From contig NZ_CP151657.1 of assembly GCF_038405225.1 (NCBI RefSeq), positions 2,852,001 to 2,916,000 on the forward strand: a stretch of DNA of 64,000 nt, written 5' to 3'. The number at the start of each line of letters is the position of its first letter. Positions within the stretch are counted from its first letter, which is position 1. This stretch comes from Arthrobacter citreus. Its GTDB lineage: Bacteria > Actinomycetota > Actinomycetes > Actinomycetales > Micrococcaceae. A program made the translations under genes and the position numbers. Below are positions 28,151-37,229 of this stretch, piece after piece. Under the pieces are notes generated by a model, which saw only the letters and a program-made list of their open reading frames with translations, searched no databases and was not told the origin of the DNA.

Positions 28151-30028
28151 CTAGCGGCGGCGGTTCCGCCTGTCGTTGCCGGACAAATTCCGGGTCAGCG
28201 GGCGGGCCAGGTTATCTCCAAAGACCACGCCGCCGGCAATGGCCAGGATCACCGTCAGCGCATTGAAGATGCCTACGGCACCGGCGGTGAAGTCATCGGT
28301 GCCGATGCTCAGGCCGTACATGGCACGGAAGATGCTCAGTCCCGGGAACAGGAAGAGAATCGCCGGAACAGCAACAATCAGCTGCGGGGCTCCCATCCGC
28401 AGGGCAATCATGCGCGCCACCATGCCGATGAAGATGGCCGCCACGGCGGGCGTGAGCCGGGGCCCCAGGCCTGCCCAGACGGAGAGCTGAAAGACCATGA
28501 ACCCTGCCGCTCCGGTCAGGACGGTGGGAAGGACCAGGTTCATCGGCGACTGTTCCACCACGCAGATCGTGCCAAGGGCCACGGCCAGCAGCAGCATCGT
28601 TACCGCGAACGGATACTGGGACCCGTCCACTTCGGTCACGTCCAGCCGTGGCACGCCCAGCAGCACCCCCACGACCAGGGCGACGGCGATGCCTGCCACC
28701 AGCGCGCCAAAGGTCAGGAATGCCGACAGGAAGCGGCCCGAGGCAGTGACCGGGAACCCGTTGATCGCATCCTGCACCGCGGAGACTAAACGGCCCGTTG
28801 GCAGGAGCAGCAGGATTCCGCCGGCCACCACGATGCCCGGGGAAATCGGCACGTCAAAGGACCAGAACAGCATGGCGATGGCTGTGACCACAAAACCGCT
28901 CGCCGCGGTGCTGAAAAAGTCAGGTACCCGCCAGCGGCCGAGCAGGCGCTGGAGCAGGCTCACCAGGAACGTACTGATAAAGGCCACCGCTGATGCCAGT
29001 GGTTCACCGCCGATAAAGCCCACAATGGCTGCCGCAAAGACGCCGGTGGAAAACGTCACCGCCCACCGCGGAAACGGTTTGGGCTGATGGGTGATTTCGT
29101 TCAGCCGGTTGGCCGCTTCCGCGCGGGAAATGCCGCCGTCGATAATGTCGGTGACAAGCTGATGGACAAGCCCAAGGCCCGCATAGTTGTTGGTCCATGA
29201 ACGGACCACCCGCATCACCGTGATGGGCGTTTGATCCTTGGGTGAGTAGTTCAGCAGCACCGACTGGTTGGTGATGTCCACCTCGATACTCTCCAGGCCA
29301 AAGGCTGCGGTGACCGCAATGATTGCCGTCTCCACCTCCAGGGCACCCGCTCCGTAGCGGAACATGGTTTCAGCCAGGCTGAGGGCCAGGTCCAGGGTCT
29401 TGCGCGCGGAGGCGTCGGGGCCGGCGGTGCGGACCAGGGGGTTTGCGTAGGGGGAACCCGCCAGCCGCTCCACGATGGACATGGCCTGCGTGGGAGGAGT
29501 TTCACCCTGGACCAGCCGCCGCAGCATCCTCCGTGCGGCCGCTGAGGAACGGTCCTGCTGCCGGAGTGAACTGCTGCCGGTTCCATGCTGTCCCGGCATG
29601 GTCTTGCGGGCCCGGGGCTTCCGCGGCGGCTGGCCGGTTCCATCGGGCTTTGCCGTTTTGCTGCCGGATCCCGGGAGGCGCCCCAGTCCCAATCCGCCGG
29701 AAGTGCCCTTGACCGGTGTCTGCATCACGGAGGTGGTGGGGGGAGGCGGTTTGGGCTTGGTGCTCCTCAGGCCAAAGCCGCCGGGGCCGGTGGGCAGGGC
29801 AGCGGAGGTTTTGGGTGCAGCGCTTTTCGGCGCCTTGCCTGGCGCAGCCGGACGCCGCACCTTGCCGCCCGCAGCTGCTTTTTGGCTCTCCCCCGGAACC
29901 TTGGGCTCCGTTCCAGAAGCCCGGTCGGTGCCGGACTTCCGGATGACAGGAATCAGCCCGACCATCGGATCGGGGTTTTGTGCAGGCTCCTGGCGGTCTG
30001 CATCGGACGTGTTTTCCAAAGGACTCAC
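28151..30028 (-). CDS. Threonine/serine exporter family protein (ThrE type)
   Basis: Predicted 625 residues. A Pro/Lys-rich cytoplasmic head (about 1-185) is followed by the ThrE domain (DLALSLAETMFRYGAGALEVETAIIAVTAAFGLESIEVDITNQSVLLNY...), then about ten hydrophobic segments of the ThrE/ThrE_2 membrane part. Corynebacterium ThrE exports threonine and serine. GTG at 30028 is preferred because AGAGG lies seven bases upstream; an ATG at 30064 and a start at 30160 have no ribosome site and would overlap the next gene's end. The long disordered head is a lineage feature. Confidence 0.85.
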   Translation of the reverse strand: MSPLENTSDADRQEPAQNPDPMVGLIPVIRKSGTDRASGTEPKVPGESQKAAAGGKVRRPAAPGKAPKSAAPKTSAALPTGPGGFGLRSTKPKPPPPTTSVMQTPVKGTSGGLGLGRLPGSGSKTAKPDGTGQPPRKPRARKTMPGQHGTGSSSLRQQDRSSAAARRMLRRLVQGETPPTQAMSIVERLAGSPYANPLVRTAGPDASARKTLDLALSLAETMFRYGAGALEVETAIIAVTAAFGLESIEVDITNQSVLLNYSPKDQTPITVMRVVRSWTNNYAGLGLVHQLVTDIIDGGISRAEAANRLNEITHQPKPFPRWAVTFSTGVFAAAIVGFIGGEPLASAVAFISTFLVSLLQRLLGRWRVPDFFSTAASGFVVTAIAMLFWSFDVPISPGIVVAGGILLLLPTGRLVSAVQDAINGFPVTASGRFLSAFLTFGALVAGIAVALVVGVLLGVPRLDVTEVDGSQYPFAVTMLLLAVALGTICVVEQSPMNLVLPTVLTGAAGFMVFQLSVWAGLGPRLTPAVAAIFIGMVARMIALRMGAPQLIVAVPAILFLFPGLSIFRAMYGLSIGTDDFTAGAVGIFNALTVILAIAGGVVFGDNLARPLTRNLSGNDRRNRRR

Positions 30029-30068
30029 CCTTTCGCCTCTGTGGCCTGAATCCCGTTCAGGCATGTGC

Positions 30069-31142
30069 TTAATAGAACGGCTGCTGGTGACGGCGCCAGT
30101 AGATTTGCCGCGCCACGCGCTCACCAATCGTGTTCCAGATCTTGTACCGCACCGGGTCAAGCACCAGGTCGTAGCAGCCCACGAAGTCCGTCACGGTCTT
30201 CGAGAAGCTGGTCTTGAAAAGGCCCAGTCCATGGTGGGGGTGTTCCTTGTTCTTCAGCTGGTCGCTGGGCGGCGTTCCGCAGAAGTCGTACTGCTCAATG
30301 CCGAAGTCTTCCTTCAGCTCGCTAATGGCCGTCCACTGGACCAGATGGGAGTCTCCGTACTGGCTGCGGCGGGGTTTGGACCCGCCGTCCTTATAGGTGC
30401 CCTTCCGGCCGTAGGCAATGACAAACGCACCCACTGTGGGCTCGCCGTCTTCGAACGCAAAGTAGAACCGGCCCTGCCCAGCCTGCACAAAGTTGGACCA
30501 GAAGCGGTGATAGTACTCGTAGGAGCGCATCCGCGCCGCTGAGCGGTCCTCGATGTGGCTCATCAGCCGGTACATGATGCGCATGTTCTCTTCGGTGGGC
30601 TCCACCCGGCGCACGTCGGCGCCTTCCCGGATGGCCCGGCGGACGGCGTTGCGCCCGCGCGAGGAGATGTTCTTCAGGACCTGTTCGATGTCAGGGGTGG
30701 TGTCCAGCAGGGCCGTGGAGTCATTGGGCTGCAGGTTGAACGTCTTGACCAGGCCCGCACCCTCGAACAGGGCCCGGACTTCCGGACCGTCAACGATGTC
30801 CGGTTCCACCTTGACGGCGAACACGTTGCGCTTGGACTCCTTGATGAACCGGCGCAGCGCGTCCAGCACCTCGGGCACGTGGGACGGCTCAGCGACGTCC
30901 GGACCCTTAATCAGGTACCAGAGGCTGCCGAGGCCGGGGACCTTCTTTTCGATCACCAGGTTGTAGGTGGTGTAGCCGCGGCCGGTAAACACCAGATGGA
31001 GGGGATTCCAGCCGTGGTGGGACTTGACCTCCGCATAGGACGCGGACTGCAGCACGTTCCCGCCGCCCGGGTTGGACTGCACATGGCTGTCCCATTTTTC
31101 TCTCTCGTCGGCGGTCGCCAGGCGTGCACTAAAGTCTCGCAA
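30069..31142 (-). CDS. FemAB-family peptidoglycan bridge aminoacyltransferase
   Basis: Predicted 357 residues. Two GNAT-like halves characteristic of FemX/FemA: residues 1-160 (NPGGGNVLQSASYAEVKSHHGWNPLHLVF...) and 161-357 (SRGRNAVRRAIREGADVRRVEPTEENMRIMYRLMSHIEDRSAARMRSYEYYHRFW; TVGAFVIAYGRKGTYKDGGS; GIEQYDFCGTPP...GLGLFKTSFSKTVTDFVGCYDLVL). These enzymes add amino acids from tRNA to lipid II to build cross-bridges. Start is TTG at 31142 with GAGG four bases upstream. It lies 40 bases before the ThrE-type gene; co-transcription is likely. Amino-acid specificity cannot be told. Confidence 0.88.
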   Translation of the reverse strand: MRDFSARLATADEREKWDSHVQSNPGGGNVLQSASYAEVKSHHGWNPLHLVFTGRGYTTYNLVIEKKVPGLGSLWYLIKGPDVAEPSHVPEVLDALRRFIKESKRNVFAVKVEPDIVDGPEVRALFEGAGLVKTFNLQPNDSTALLDTTPDIEQVLKNISSRGRNAVRRAIREGADVRRVEPTEENMRIMYRLMSHIEDRSAARMRSYEYYHRFWSNFVQAGQGRFYFAFEDGEPTVGAFVIAYGRKGTYKDGGSKPRRSQYGDSHLVQWTAISELKEDFGIEQYDFCGTPPSDQLKNKEHPHHGLGLFKTSFSKTVTDFVGCYDLVLDPVRYKIWNTIGERVARQIYWRRHQQPFY

Positions 31143-31369
31143 AATACCTCAACTAGTCGCTTGATCGCTGATCGCTTGCACCATCTGCGGCTGATCCATT
31201 GGGGACCCCGGGAAATGGGCCGGGGACCGCCCTCAAGTCTATCCGCTGGGGCGTTCCCGAAATGAAACCCCGCCGCACCCGGACACTGTGAGTTCGATCC
31301 AAGGACGGCGGTTAGACTAGATGCAAATACATGAACTTTCGATGGTGAGCACTAAGGATGGGGAGCACT

Positions 31370-32404
31370 ATGGCACAGCGGCTGGAACTCGGGTTGGACA
31401 CCTTCGGTGACGTCACTTCGGCGCCCGACGGCGAACGGCTGCCGCAGCATCAGGTGCTGCGCAACGTCGTGGCCGAAGCAGTGCTCGCGGATTCGGTGGG
31501 CATCGACTTCATCGGTATCGGTGAGCACCACCGGGAGGATTTTGCCGTCTCCGCACCGGACGTGGTGCTGGCAGCCATAGCCGGACAAACCAAGCGCATC
31601 CGGCTGGGATCTGCCGTTACCGTCCTCAGCTCGGATGACCCGATCCGGGTCTTCCAGCGCTTCTCCACGCTGGATGCGCTCTCCAACGGCCGCGCGGAAG
31701 TCATCCTCGGCCGCGGCTCCTTCACCGAATCCTTCCCGCTGTTTGGGCTGGACCTGGCCCAGTATGAAGAGCTCTTCGAGGAGAAGCTGGAGCTTTTCGC
31801 CCAGCTGCGCCAGGAAACTCCAGTGACGTGGAGCGGCAAAACCAGGGGGCCGCTGCAAAACCAGCGGGTGTATCCCCCCACCGCCACCGGTGAGCTTCCG
31901 GCATGGATCGCCGTCGGCGGGACGCCCCAGTCCGTGGTCCGGGCTGCGCACTACGGCCTGCCGCTGATGCTGGCCATCATTGGCGGTGAGCCGGCACGCT
32001 TTGCCCCGTTTGTGGACCTGTACAAGCGTGCGCTGGCACAGTTTGGCCGCCCGATGCTGCCGGTGGGTGCACACTCCCCCGGCTATGTTGCCGCCACCGA
32101 TGACCAGGCCCTGGAAGAAGCATGGCCGCACTTCGAGCGGATGCAGAACCGGATTGGCCGCGAGCGCGGCTGGAGCCCCACCACCCACAGTGACTACCTT
32201 GCCTCAGCCGGCCCCGACGGCGCGCTGTTTATCGGTTCCCCGGAGACCGTTGCCACCAAGATCGTCCGGGTGGCGCGGGAGCTGGACCTGAGCCGCTTTG
32301 ACCTGAAATACAGCCTGGGCACTCTTCCGCACGAGAAGCTGATGAACTGCATCCGCCTCTACGGCACCGAGGTGGCTCCGCTGGTGCGCGAGCAGCTGGC
32401 CTAG
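31370..32404 (+). CDS. LLM-class flavin-dependent oxidoreductase (luciferase-like)
   Basis: Predicted 344 residues, bacterial-luciferase TIM barrel. Signatures: LELGLDTFGDV, FIGIGEHHREDFAVSAPDVVLAAIAGQTKRIRLGSAVTVLSSDDPIRVFQRFSTLDALSNGRAEVILGRGSF and GSPETVATKI. It uses FMN or F420; the substrate is unknown. ATG at 31370 has GGGGAG four bases upstream; the in-frame ATG twelve bases earlier is less well placed. Its stop shares a CTAG with the convergent MFS gene. Confidence 0.9.
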   Translation: MAQRLELGLDTFGDVTSAPDGERLPQHQVLRNVVAEAVLADSVGIDFIGIGEHHREDFAVSAPDVVLAAIAGQTKRIRLGSAVTVLSSDDPIRVFQRFSTLDALSNGRAEVILGRGSFTESFPLFGLDLAQYEELFEEKLELFAQLRQETPVTWSGKTRGPLQNQRVYPPTATGELPAWIAVGGTPQSVVRAAHYGLPLMLAIIGGEPARFAPFVDLYKRALAQFGRPMLPVGAHSPGYVAATDDQALEEAWPHFERMQNRIGRERGWSPTTHSDYLASAGPDGALFIGSPETVATKIVRVARELDLSRFDLKYSLGTLPHEKLMNCIRLYGTEVAPLVREQLA

Positions 32405-33969
32405 GCCGACGCCGGGAGGAACCAGCGGACGCGCGGTTCCTCCTCGGCGAGCGCCGCCGCCCTCTCGATCAGGTTTCGGTCCTCCCCCGTGGTGCGTTCC
32501 CGTTCCTGGCGCAGGTATTCCCGCCAGGTGGCGACGTCGTAAATCTCGCGGAACTGCCGGGAGTCAGTGACCGAGTGGACCAGCTCCCAGTCCCGGGCGC
32601 CGGTGCGCATCCGGGACAGGCGCACCTCGTGCATCAGGTGCACAAACTCCGCGGCCTTTTCCGGATCGAGTTCGTAGGCAATGAGCACCGTCACCGGCCC
32701 GGCATCCGGTGCGGGCTCCTGTCCCGCTTCGATCCCCAGATCCGCTTCCGCGATGCTGCGGTCCAGCCGGCCGGTGCGCGGCAGCAGCGGCAGCACGGTG
32801 ACGCTCAGGCCCACCGCCGCAAGGATGATCCCCGCCGCCCCCAGCACCGGGGCGTAGGTGTAGGCCGTGGCCAGGGAACCCCAGACGACGGCGCCGATGG
32901 CCTGGGCTCCGGTGGTCACCATGAGATAGATGGACAGCCCGCGGGCCCGGACCCATTCGGGCAGTGTCAGCTGCATGGCACTGTTGAGAATGGAGAAGGT
33001 GGCTATCCAGGCGATGCCGGCGAAGAACAGCAGGATGGCCAGCACAACGGCGGGGAAAAAGCCCGCGGCAAAAGCTGCGGCGCCGAACACGGCGGCCGAC
33101 AGCCCCAGCATCAGGTTGTCGTTGATCGAGTTTTTGACTTTGGGCAGCACCACAACACCGGCAACCGCGCCGGTGCCGAGCGCGCCCAGGAGCAGGCCGT
33201 AGCCGGCGGAGCCGAGGCGCAGGTGCCCATTGACTGCCACCGGGAGCAGCGCGTACAGCGCGCTGGCGGGGACCATGAAGAGGGCCGTTCGGAGCAGCAC
33301 GCGCCGGATCCGTGGTGCTGCGCGGATGTAGCGCATCCCGGCGGCAAGTGCCTCTCCCATCCGCTCGGGGTCCTCCGGTTCAGGGGGCGCCCGCCACACG
33401 TAGACGGCAACCGCGGTGCCCAGGAAGGACACGGCGTTGAGCCCGAATACGAAGGCGGGTCCGAAAAAGGAGACGAGGACGCCGGCCAGTGCCGGGCCCA
33501 CCGCGCGTGCCCCGTTGACCGCCATGCTGCTCAGGGCTGATGCGGCCCGGATTTCTTCCCGTGGCACCAGCTCCGGGGTGATGGCCTGCCAGGCTGGCTG
33601 GCTGAGTGCCACCCCGCACCCGATGAGAAAGGTGTACAGCAGCAGCGAATCCGGGTCCAGCAGGCCCAGGGCCGCAACAACCGTCAGGACGCCGGCGGCA
33701 CCGGCGGCAAAGAGGTTGGACCCCAGGATCAGGCGCCGCCGGTTGAAAGCGTCGGCCAGCACGCCGGCGATCAGCCCCAACAGCAGTGACGGCGCCAGGT
33801 TTGCCGTCTGGACCAGGGATACCAGGGCGGGGTTGGAACTGTTTTCCACCAGGTACCACTGGGCGCCCACGGTCTGCATCCAGGTGCCTATGCTCGAGCC
33901 AATGTTCGCCAGCCACAGAATCAGGAACATGCGGCGCCGCAGCGGCGCCCAGGGTGATGCCGGGTCCAT
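32401..33969 (-). CDS. MFS_3-type transporter with C-terminal cytoplasmic domain
   Basis: Predicted 522 residues. About 12 membrane segments to residue 400 (MFLILWLANIGSSIGTWMQTVGAQWYLVE; LADAFNRRRLILGSNL) then a soluble tail of about 110 residues (PVTVLIAYELDPEKAAEFVHLMHEVRLSRMRTGARDWELVHSVTDSRQFREIYDVATWREYLRQERERTT) with a ferredoxin-like dimer pattern. This full-length plan is the Pfam MFS_3 'transmembrane secretion effector' family. ATG at 33969 with GGAGG eight bases upstream. Substrate unknown. Confidence 0.87.
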   Translation of the reverse strand: MDPASPWAPLRRRMFLILWLANIGSSIGTWMQTVGAQWYLVENSSNPALVSLVQTANLAPSLLLGLIAGVLADAFNRRRLILGSNLFAAGAAGVLTVVAALGLLDPDSLLLYTFLIGCGVALSQPAWQAITPELVPREEIRAASALSSMAVNGARAVGPALAGVLVSFFGPAFVFGLNAVSFLGTAVAVYVWRAPPEPEDPERMGEALAAGMRYIRAAPRIRRVLLRTALFMVPASALYALLPVAVNGHLRLGSAGYGLLLGALGTGAVAGVVVLPKVKNSINDNLMLGLSAAVFGAAAFAAGFFPAVVLAILLFFAGIAWIATFSILNSAMQLTLPEWVRARGLSIYLMVTTGAQAIGAVVWGSLATAYTYAPVLGAAGIILAAVGLSVTVLPLLPRTGRLDRSIAEADLGIEAGQEPAPDAGPVTVLIAYELDPEKAAEFVHLMHEVRLSRMRTGARDWELVHSVTDSRQFREIYDVATWREYLRQERERTTGEDRNLIERAAALAEEEPRVRWFLPASA

Positions 33970-34041
33970 CTGGAATACCTCCGTCCGGACGTGCGGGTTC
34001 AGATGCGGCGGTTCAGTATGCGGCGGTCCAAAAGGGGAGGT

Positions 34042-35067
34042 TCAAACCACCCGGGGGAAGTTCGACCAGGCCCTGCGGAACTGCTTATGTGCGGTTTCCC
34101 CGCGCTCCTCCTCCAGGGCATGCAGCCGCCCGTAGGTGAATCCATTGGCTCCGGACCTGGCGCTTCCCGCACCCAGCCGCCGCAGGAATTCCCGGCTAAC
34201 CACGCTGTCCTGGTGCTCGCCGAGGATTTTCTGCACATGCTCGGCGCCGGAGATGAGCTCAGCGGCGCCGGGGGTGCGCACCGGACGGGCCACCTCGGCC
34301 GCGTAGCGCAGCCGCTTGGCGTCCTTGCGTGCTTCATGCAGCGATTCCGCCCGGTGGTCGTGGTTGCGGGCCGAGCGCGCATCCCGCACCTGCTGGTGCA
34401 GCCGCCTGCGGTCCCGGCGCAGCATCCGTCCCGCGGTTTCGGCAGCCGGAGCGTCCGCCGCCGCCGTGAAGTCCGGCTGGCTGATCACCAGTTCAAGATC
34501 CTCCAACAGGCGCCGGTACCTCCCGCTGTCGAGCACACGGGCAACCTCCGCGAGCGCGGAGCTGTAGTCAGCCAGCAGTTCCTCATCAATCCGCTGCCGC
34601 ACCGGGCCCATCACCAGTTCGGTGGGCTGCGTATCGAGCAGGCTGTGCAGCCGCGCCCGCAAAACCTGGGCGTCGCGGGCGGCGCCGAGGACTCCGGCCA
34701 GCCATTTAAGCTCGTTCCTGACTGCACGGGACGGATCCGGAGCCAGAACCTTTTGATAGCTCGCCATTGCCGAGCGCATCCGCCGGGTGCTGACCCGCAT
34801 CTTGTGCACCGCGTCCGCCCGGTTCGTCCGCACCCGCGGGTCCTCCGCCAGCATGGCCTGGAACTGTTCACTCAGGTATGCCAACAGAAGGAGCCCTGCG
34901 GGGCCATCCGCCGCAGGCGTCCCCGGGCTCAGCGCGGAAACACGCACTGCCGCCTGCCGTGCCTCAAGCGCAGCCGGGGAACCCTCCACGGTGGGTCCAA
35001 GGGGATCTGCCGTGCGGCTTCGCCGTGGCGGCTGCCGGAAGTGTCCTGGATCCTGAGGGATAGGCAT
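34042..35067 (-). CDS. CHAD domain protein
   Basis: Predicted 341 residues, mostly helical and rich in Arg/His. The two CHAD halves show VHKMRVSTRRMRSAMASYQKVL (residues about 87-108) and LHEARKDAKRLRYAAEVA (about 243-260). CHAD proteins bind inorganic polyphosphate through these basic helices. No CYTH domain is fused or adjacent. ATG at 35067. It is 72 bases upstream of the MFS gene on the same strand. Confidence 0.9.
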   Translation of the reverse strand: MPIPQDPGHFRQPPRRSRTADPLGPTVEGSPAALEARQAAVRVSALSPGTPAADGPAGLLLLAYLSEQFQAMLAEDPRVRTNRADAVHKMRVSTRRMRSAMASYQKVLAPDPSRAVRNELKWLAGVLGAARDAQVLRARLHSLLDTQPTELVMGPVRQRIDEELLADYSSALAEVARVLDSGRYRRLLEDLELVISQPDFTAAADAPAAETAGRMLRRDRRRLHQQVRDARSARNHDHRAESLHEARKDAKRLRYAAEVARPVRTPGAAELISGAEHVQKILGEHQDSVVSREFLRRLGAGSARSGANGFTYGRLHALEEERGETAHKQFRRAWSNFPRVV

Positions 35068-35322
35068 GGCTCAGTATAGGTCCGTGGAAACGCCCGGCGG
35101 CAGGGTCTGCACCAGCGCGGGGGCGGCCCGGCGCCAGTTCACCGAGCCGGTTCACCTAACCAGTCCACTGAACAATTGCCGGAGAGGGCAGAACGCCGCG
35201 GCTTGCCTGTACCGGCTGCACCGCGCGGCGGTAGCATCCACGTACGGTGCCGGGGTTCGGCTGTGCCGGGAACCCCGATACCTTGCCGCCACGAATTCCA
35301 CCCACCAAGGCAAAGGCCGGCC
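35068..35322. other. Divergent intergenic region
   Basis: 255 bases between the CHAD gene (minus) and the aldo/keto reductase (plus). It should carry both promoters. I see no gene, and no promoter that can be placed securely. Confidence 0.35.
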
Positions 35323-36309
35323 ATGACGGACATGCGATACGTAAAACTGGGAAGCTCGGGCGCCACGGTCTCGGCCGTGGGCCTGGGATGCATGGCGTTC
35401 GGCCACCCCAGCCACGGAAACCACAGCTGGACGTTGCGCGAACCGGAGTCTGAGCCGATCCTGCGCCGGGCCTTGGAGCTGGGAATCAATTTTTTCGACA
35501 CGGCCAACGTCTATTCATCCGGGGACAGCGAGCAGATTGCCGGGGCCGCGCTGGCCAAATATGCCCGCCGGGAGGAGGTGGTGATAGCCACCAAGGTTCA
35601 CGGTGAAATGGTGCCCGGGCCCAACGGCTGGGGGCTGTCCCGTAAGCACATCCTCTGGCAGGTGGACGAGAGCCTGAGGCGCCTGCGCACCGAATACATT
35701 GATCTGTACCAAATCCACCGGTGGGACGCGTCCACCCCGCTCGAGGAAACGCTGGAGACACTCGACGGGTTGGTCCGGTCGGGGAAGGTCCGTTATTTGG
35801 GCGCCTCCACCATGTACGCCTGGCAGTTCTCCCGGGCGCTGACCCTGCAGCAGGCCGGCGGCTGGGCGCGGTTCGTGACCATGCAGGCGCACTACAACCT
35901 CATCTACCGGGAGGAGGAACGGGAGATGATCCCCCTCTGTGAAGCGACGGGCAGCGGGGTGCTGGCATATTCTCCGCTGGCCCGCGGGCGGCTCGCCCGG
36001 GACTGGGGCATGGAAAGCCGCCGCCAACGGCAGGACACCCTGGGGCATTCCCTCTATGCCGGGCAGGATGTTCCCAACCAGGCCGTGGCCGACGCCGTGC
36101 TCAGGGTGGCGCAGCGCCACGGCGTATCCCGGGCGCAGGTTGCCCTGGCCTGGGTCCTGGCCCATCCGGCGGTGACGGCCCCTGTGCTGGGCGTCACCGC
36201 CGTTGGCCAGCTGGATGATTCAGTGGCCGCCCTTGACCTGCAGCTCACGCCGGAGGACCTGGACGATCTGGAGCAGCACTACACTCCCCGCCCGGTGGCC
36301 GGCTTCTAG
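35323..36309 (+). CDS. Aldo/keto reductase
   Basis: Predicted 328 residues, NADPH-dependent TIM barrel. Catalytic tetrad pieces: FFDTANVYSSGDSE (Asp and Tyr), VIATKV (Lys) and LYQIHRWD (His). Other family marks are LGSSGATVSAVGLGCMAFG at the N-terminus and VLGVTAVGQLDDSVAAL near the C-terminus. The type resembles YajO/Tas-like oxidoreductases. ATG at 35323 with AAGG upstream; earlier in-frame reading is unlikely. Its stop shares CTAG with the malG-like stop on the other strand. Confidence 0.92.
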   Translation: MTDMRYVKLGSSGATVSAVGLGCMAFGHPSHGNHSWTLREPESEPILRRALELGINFFDTANVYSSGDSEQIAGAALAKYARREEVVIATKVHGEMVPGPNGWGLSRKHILWQVDESLRRLRTEYIDLYQIHRWDASTPLEETLETLDGLVRSGKVRYLGASTMYAWQFSRALTLQQAGGWARFVTMQAHYNLIYREEEREMIPLCEATGSGVLAYSPLARGRLARDWGMESRRQRQDTLGHSLYAGQDVPNQAVADAVLRVAQRHGVSRAQVALAWVLAHPAVTAPVLGVTAVGQLDDSVAALDLQLTPEDLDDLEQHYTPRPVAGF

Positions 36310-37229
36310 CCCTTGACGGCCCCGGTAACCAGGCCGGTGGTGATGAATCGCTGCAGGAACAGGAACAGTGCCATGACCGGCAGGGCGGCCAGGACCGCGC
36401 CCGCGGAGAAGACCCCCCAGGTGCGCGACTGGCTGTCCCCGACAAAGGAGTACAGGCCCACGGCCAGCGTCTGGGCATCCGGATCATTCAGGACAATGGA
36501 AGCGATCAGGAACTCGCCGGTTGCCGTAATGAAGGAGAGCAGCCCCACAATCGCCAGGATGGGGGTGACCAGCCGCAGGATGATGGTGAAGAAGATCTGG
36601 ATGTGGCTCGCTCCGTCAATGCGGGCCGCCTCGTCCAGGGACTTCGGAACCGTGTTGAAGAACCCGTACATCAGGTAAGTGTTCACGCCGAGGGCGCCGC
36701 CGAGGTAGACCATGATCAGCCCGGTCTGGCTTCCGAGTCCCAGCCACGGAACGACGTCGGAAATGCCGCTCAGCAGCAGGAAAATGGCCACGACGCCGAG
36801 CATCTGCGGGAACATCTGCAGGAGCATCAGGCTCAGCAGCCCAAAACGCCGCCCGGTGAACCGCATCCGGGAGAAGGAGTAAGCGGCCAGCGCACCGAGG
36901 AACACGGTCCCGGCGCTGGTAATCAGCCCCACGACAAGAGTGTTCACAAACCATTTGGCGAAGGGTTTCTGCGGATCGGAGAACAGGTTGACGAAGTTGT
37001 CGAACTCGATGGTGGTAAACAGTCCGCTCGCTGACACCAGGGTGCCGGTGGGGCTGAGCGCGGCGGAGAGCACATAGGCCAGCGGGAAGAGGGCAAAGAC
37101 GCCCATGACCAGGCCCACCAGGTGGCGCCAGCCCTTGTCCCGGAACCAGGGTCCAAAACGCCGGCGGGGTTCCGCGGACAGGGACGGGCTGGCGGTGTGC
37201 CGTGCCGGGGTCAGAGTTGAATTGCTCAT
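36306..37229 (-). CDS. malG: Maltose/maltodextrin ABC permease MalG
   Basis: Predicted 307 residues with six membrane segments. The cytoplasmic EAA loop that docks the ATPase is clear: EAARIDGASHIQIFFTIILRLVTPIL. LFSDPQKPFAKWFVNTLVV and FPQMLGVVAIFLLLSGI match MalG-type permeases. The start overlaps the malF stop as ATGA (37226-37229). No ATPase gene is present; actinobacterial sugar importers often share a distant MsiK-type ATPase. Confidence 0.9.
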   Translation of the reverse strand: MSNSTLTPARHTASPSLSAEPRRRFGPWFRDKGWRHLVGLVMGVFALFPLAYVLSAALSPTGTLVSASGLFTTIEFDNFVNLFSDPQKPFAKWFVNTLVVGLITSAGTVFLGALAAYSFSRMRFTGRRFGLLSLMLLQMFPQMLGVVAIFLLLSGISDVVPWLGLGSQTGLIMVYLGGALGVNTYLMYGFFNTVPKSLDEAARIDGASHIQIFFTIILRLVTPILAIVGLLSFITATGEFLIASIVLNDPDAQTLAVGLYSFVGDSQSRTWGVFSAGAVLAALPVMALFLFLQRFITTGLVTGAVKG

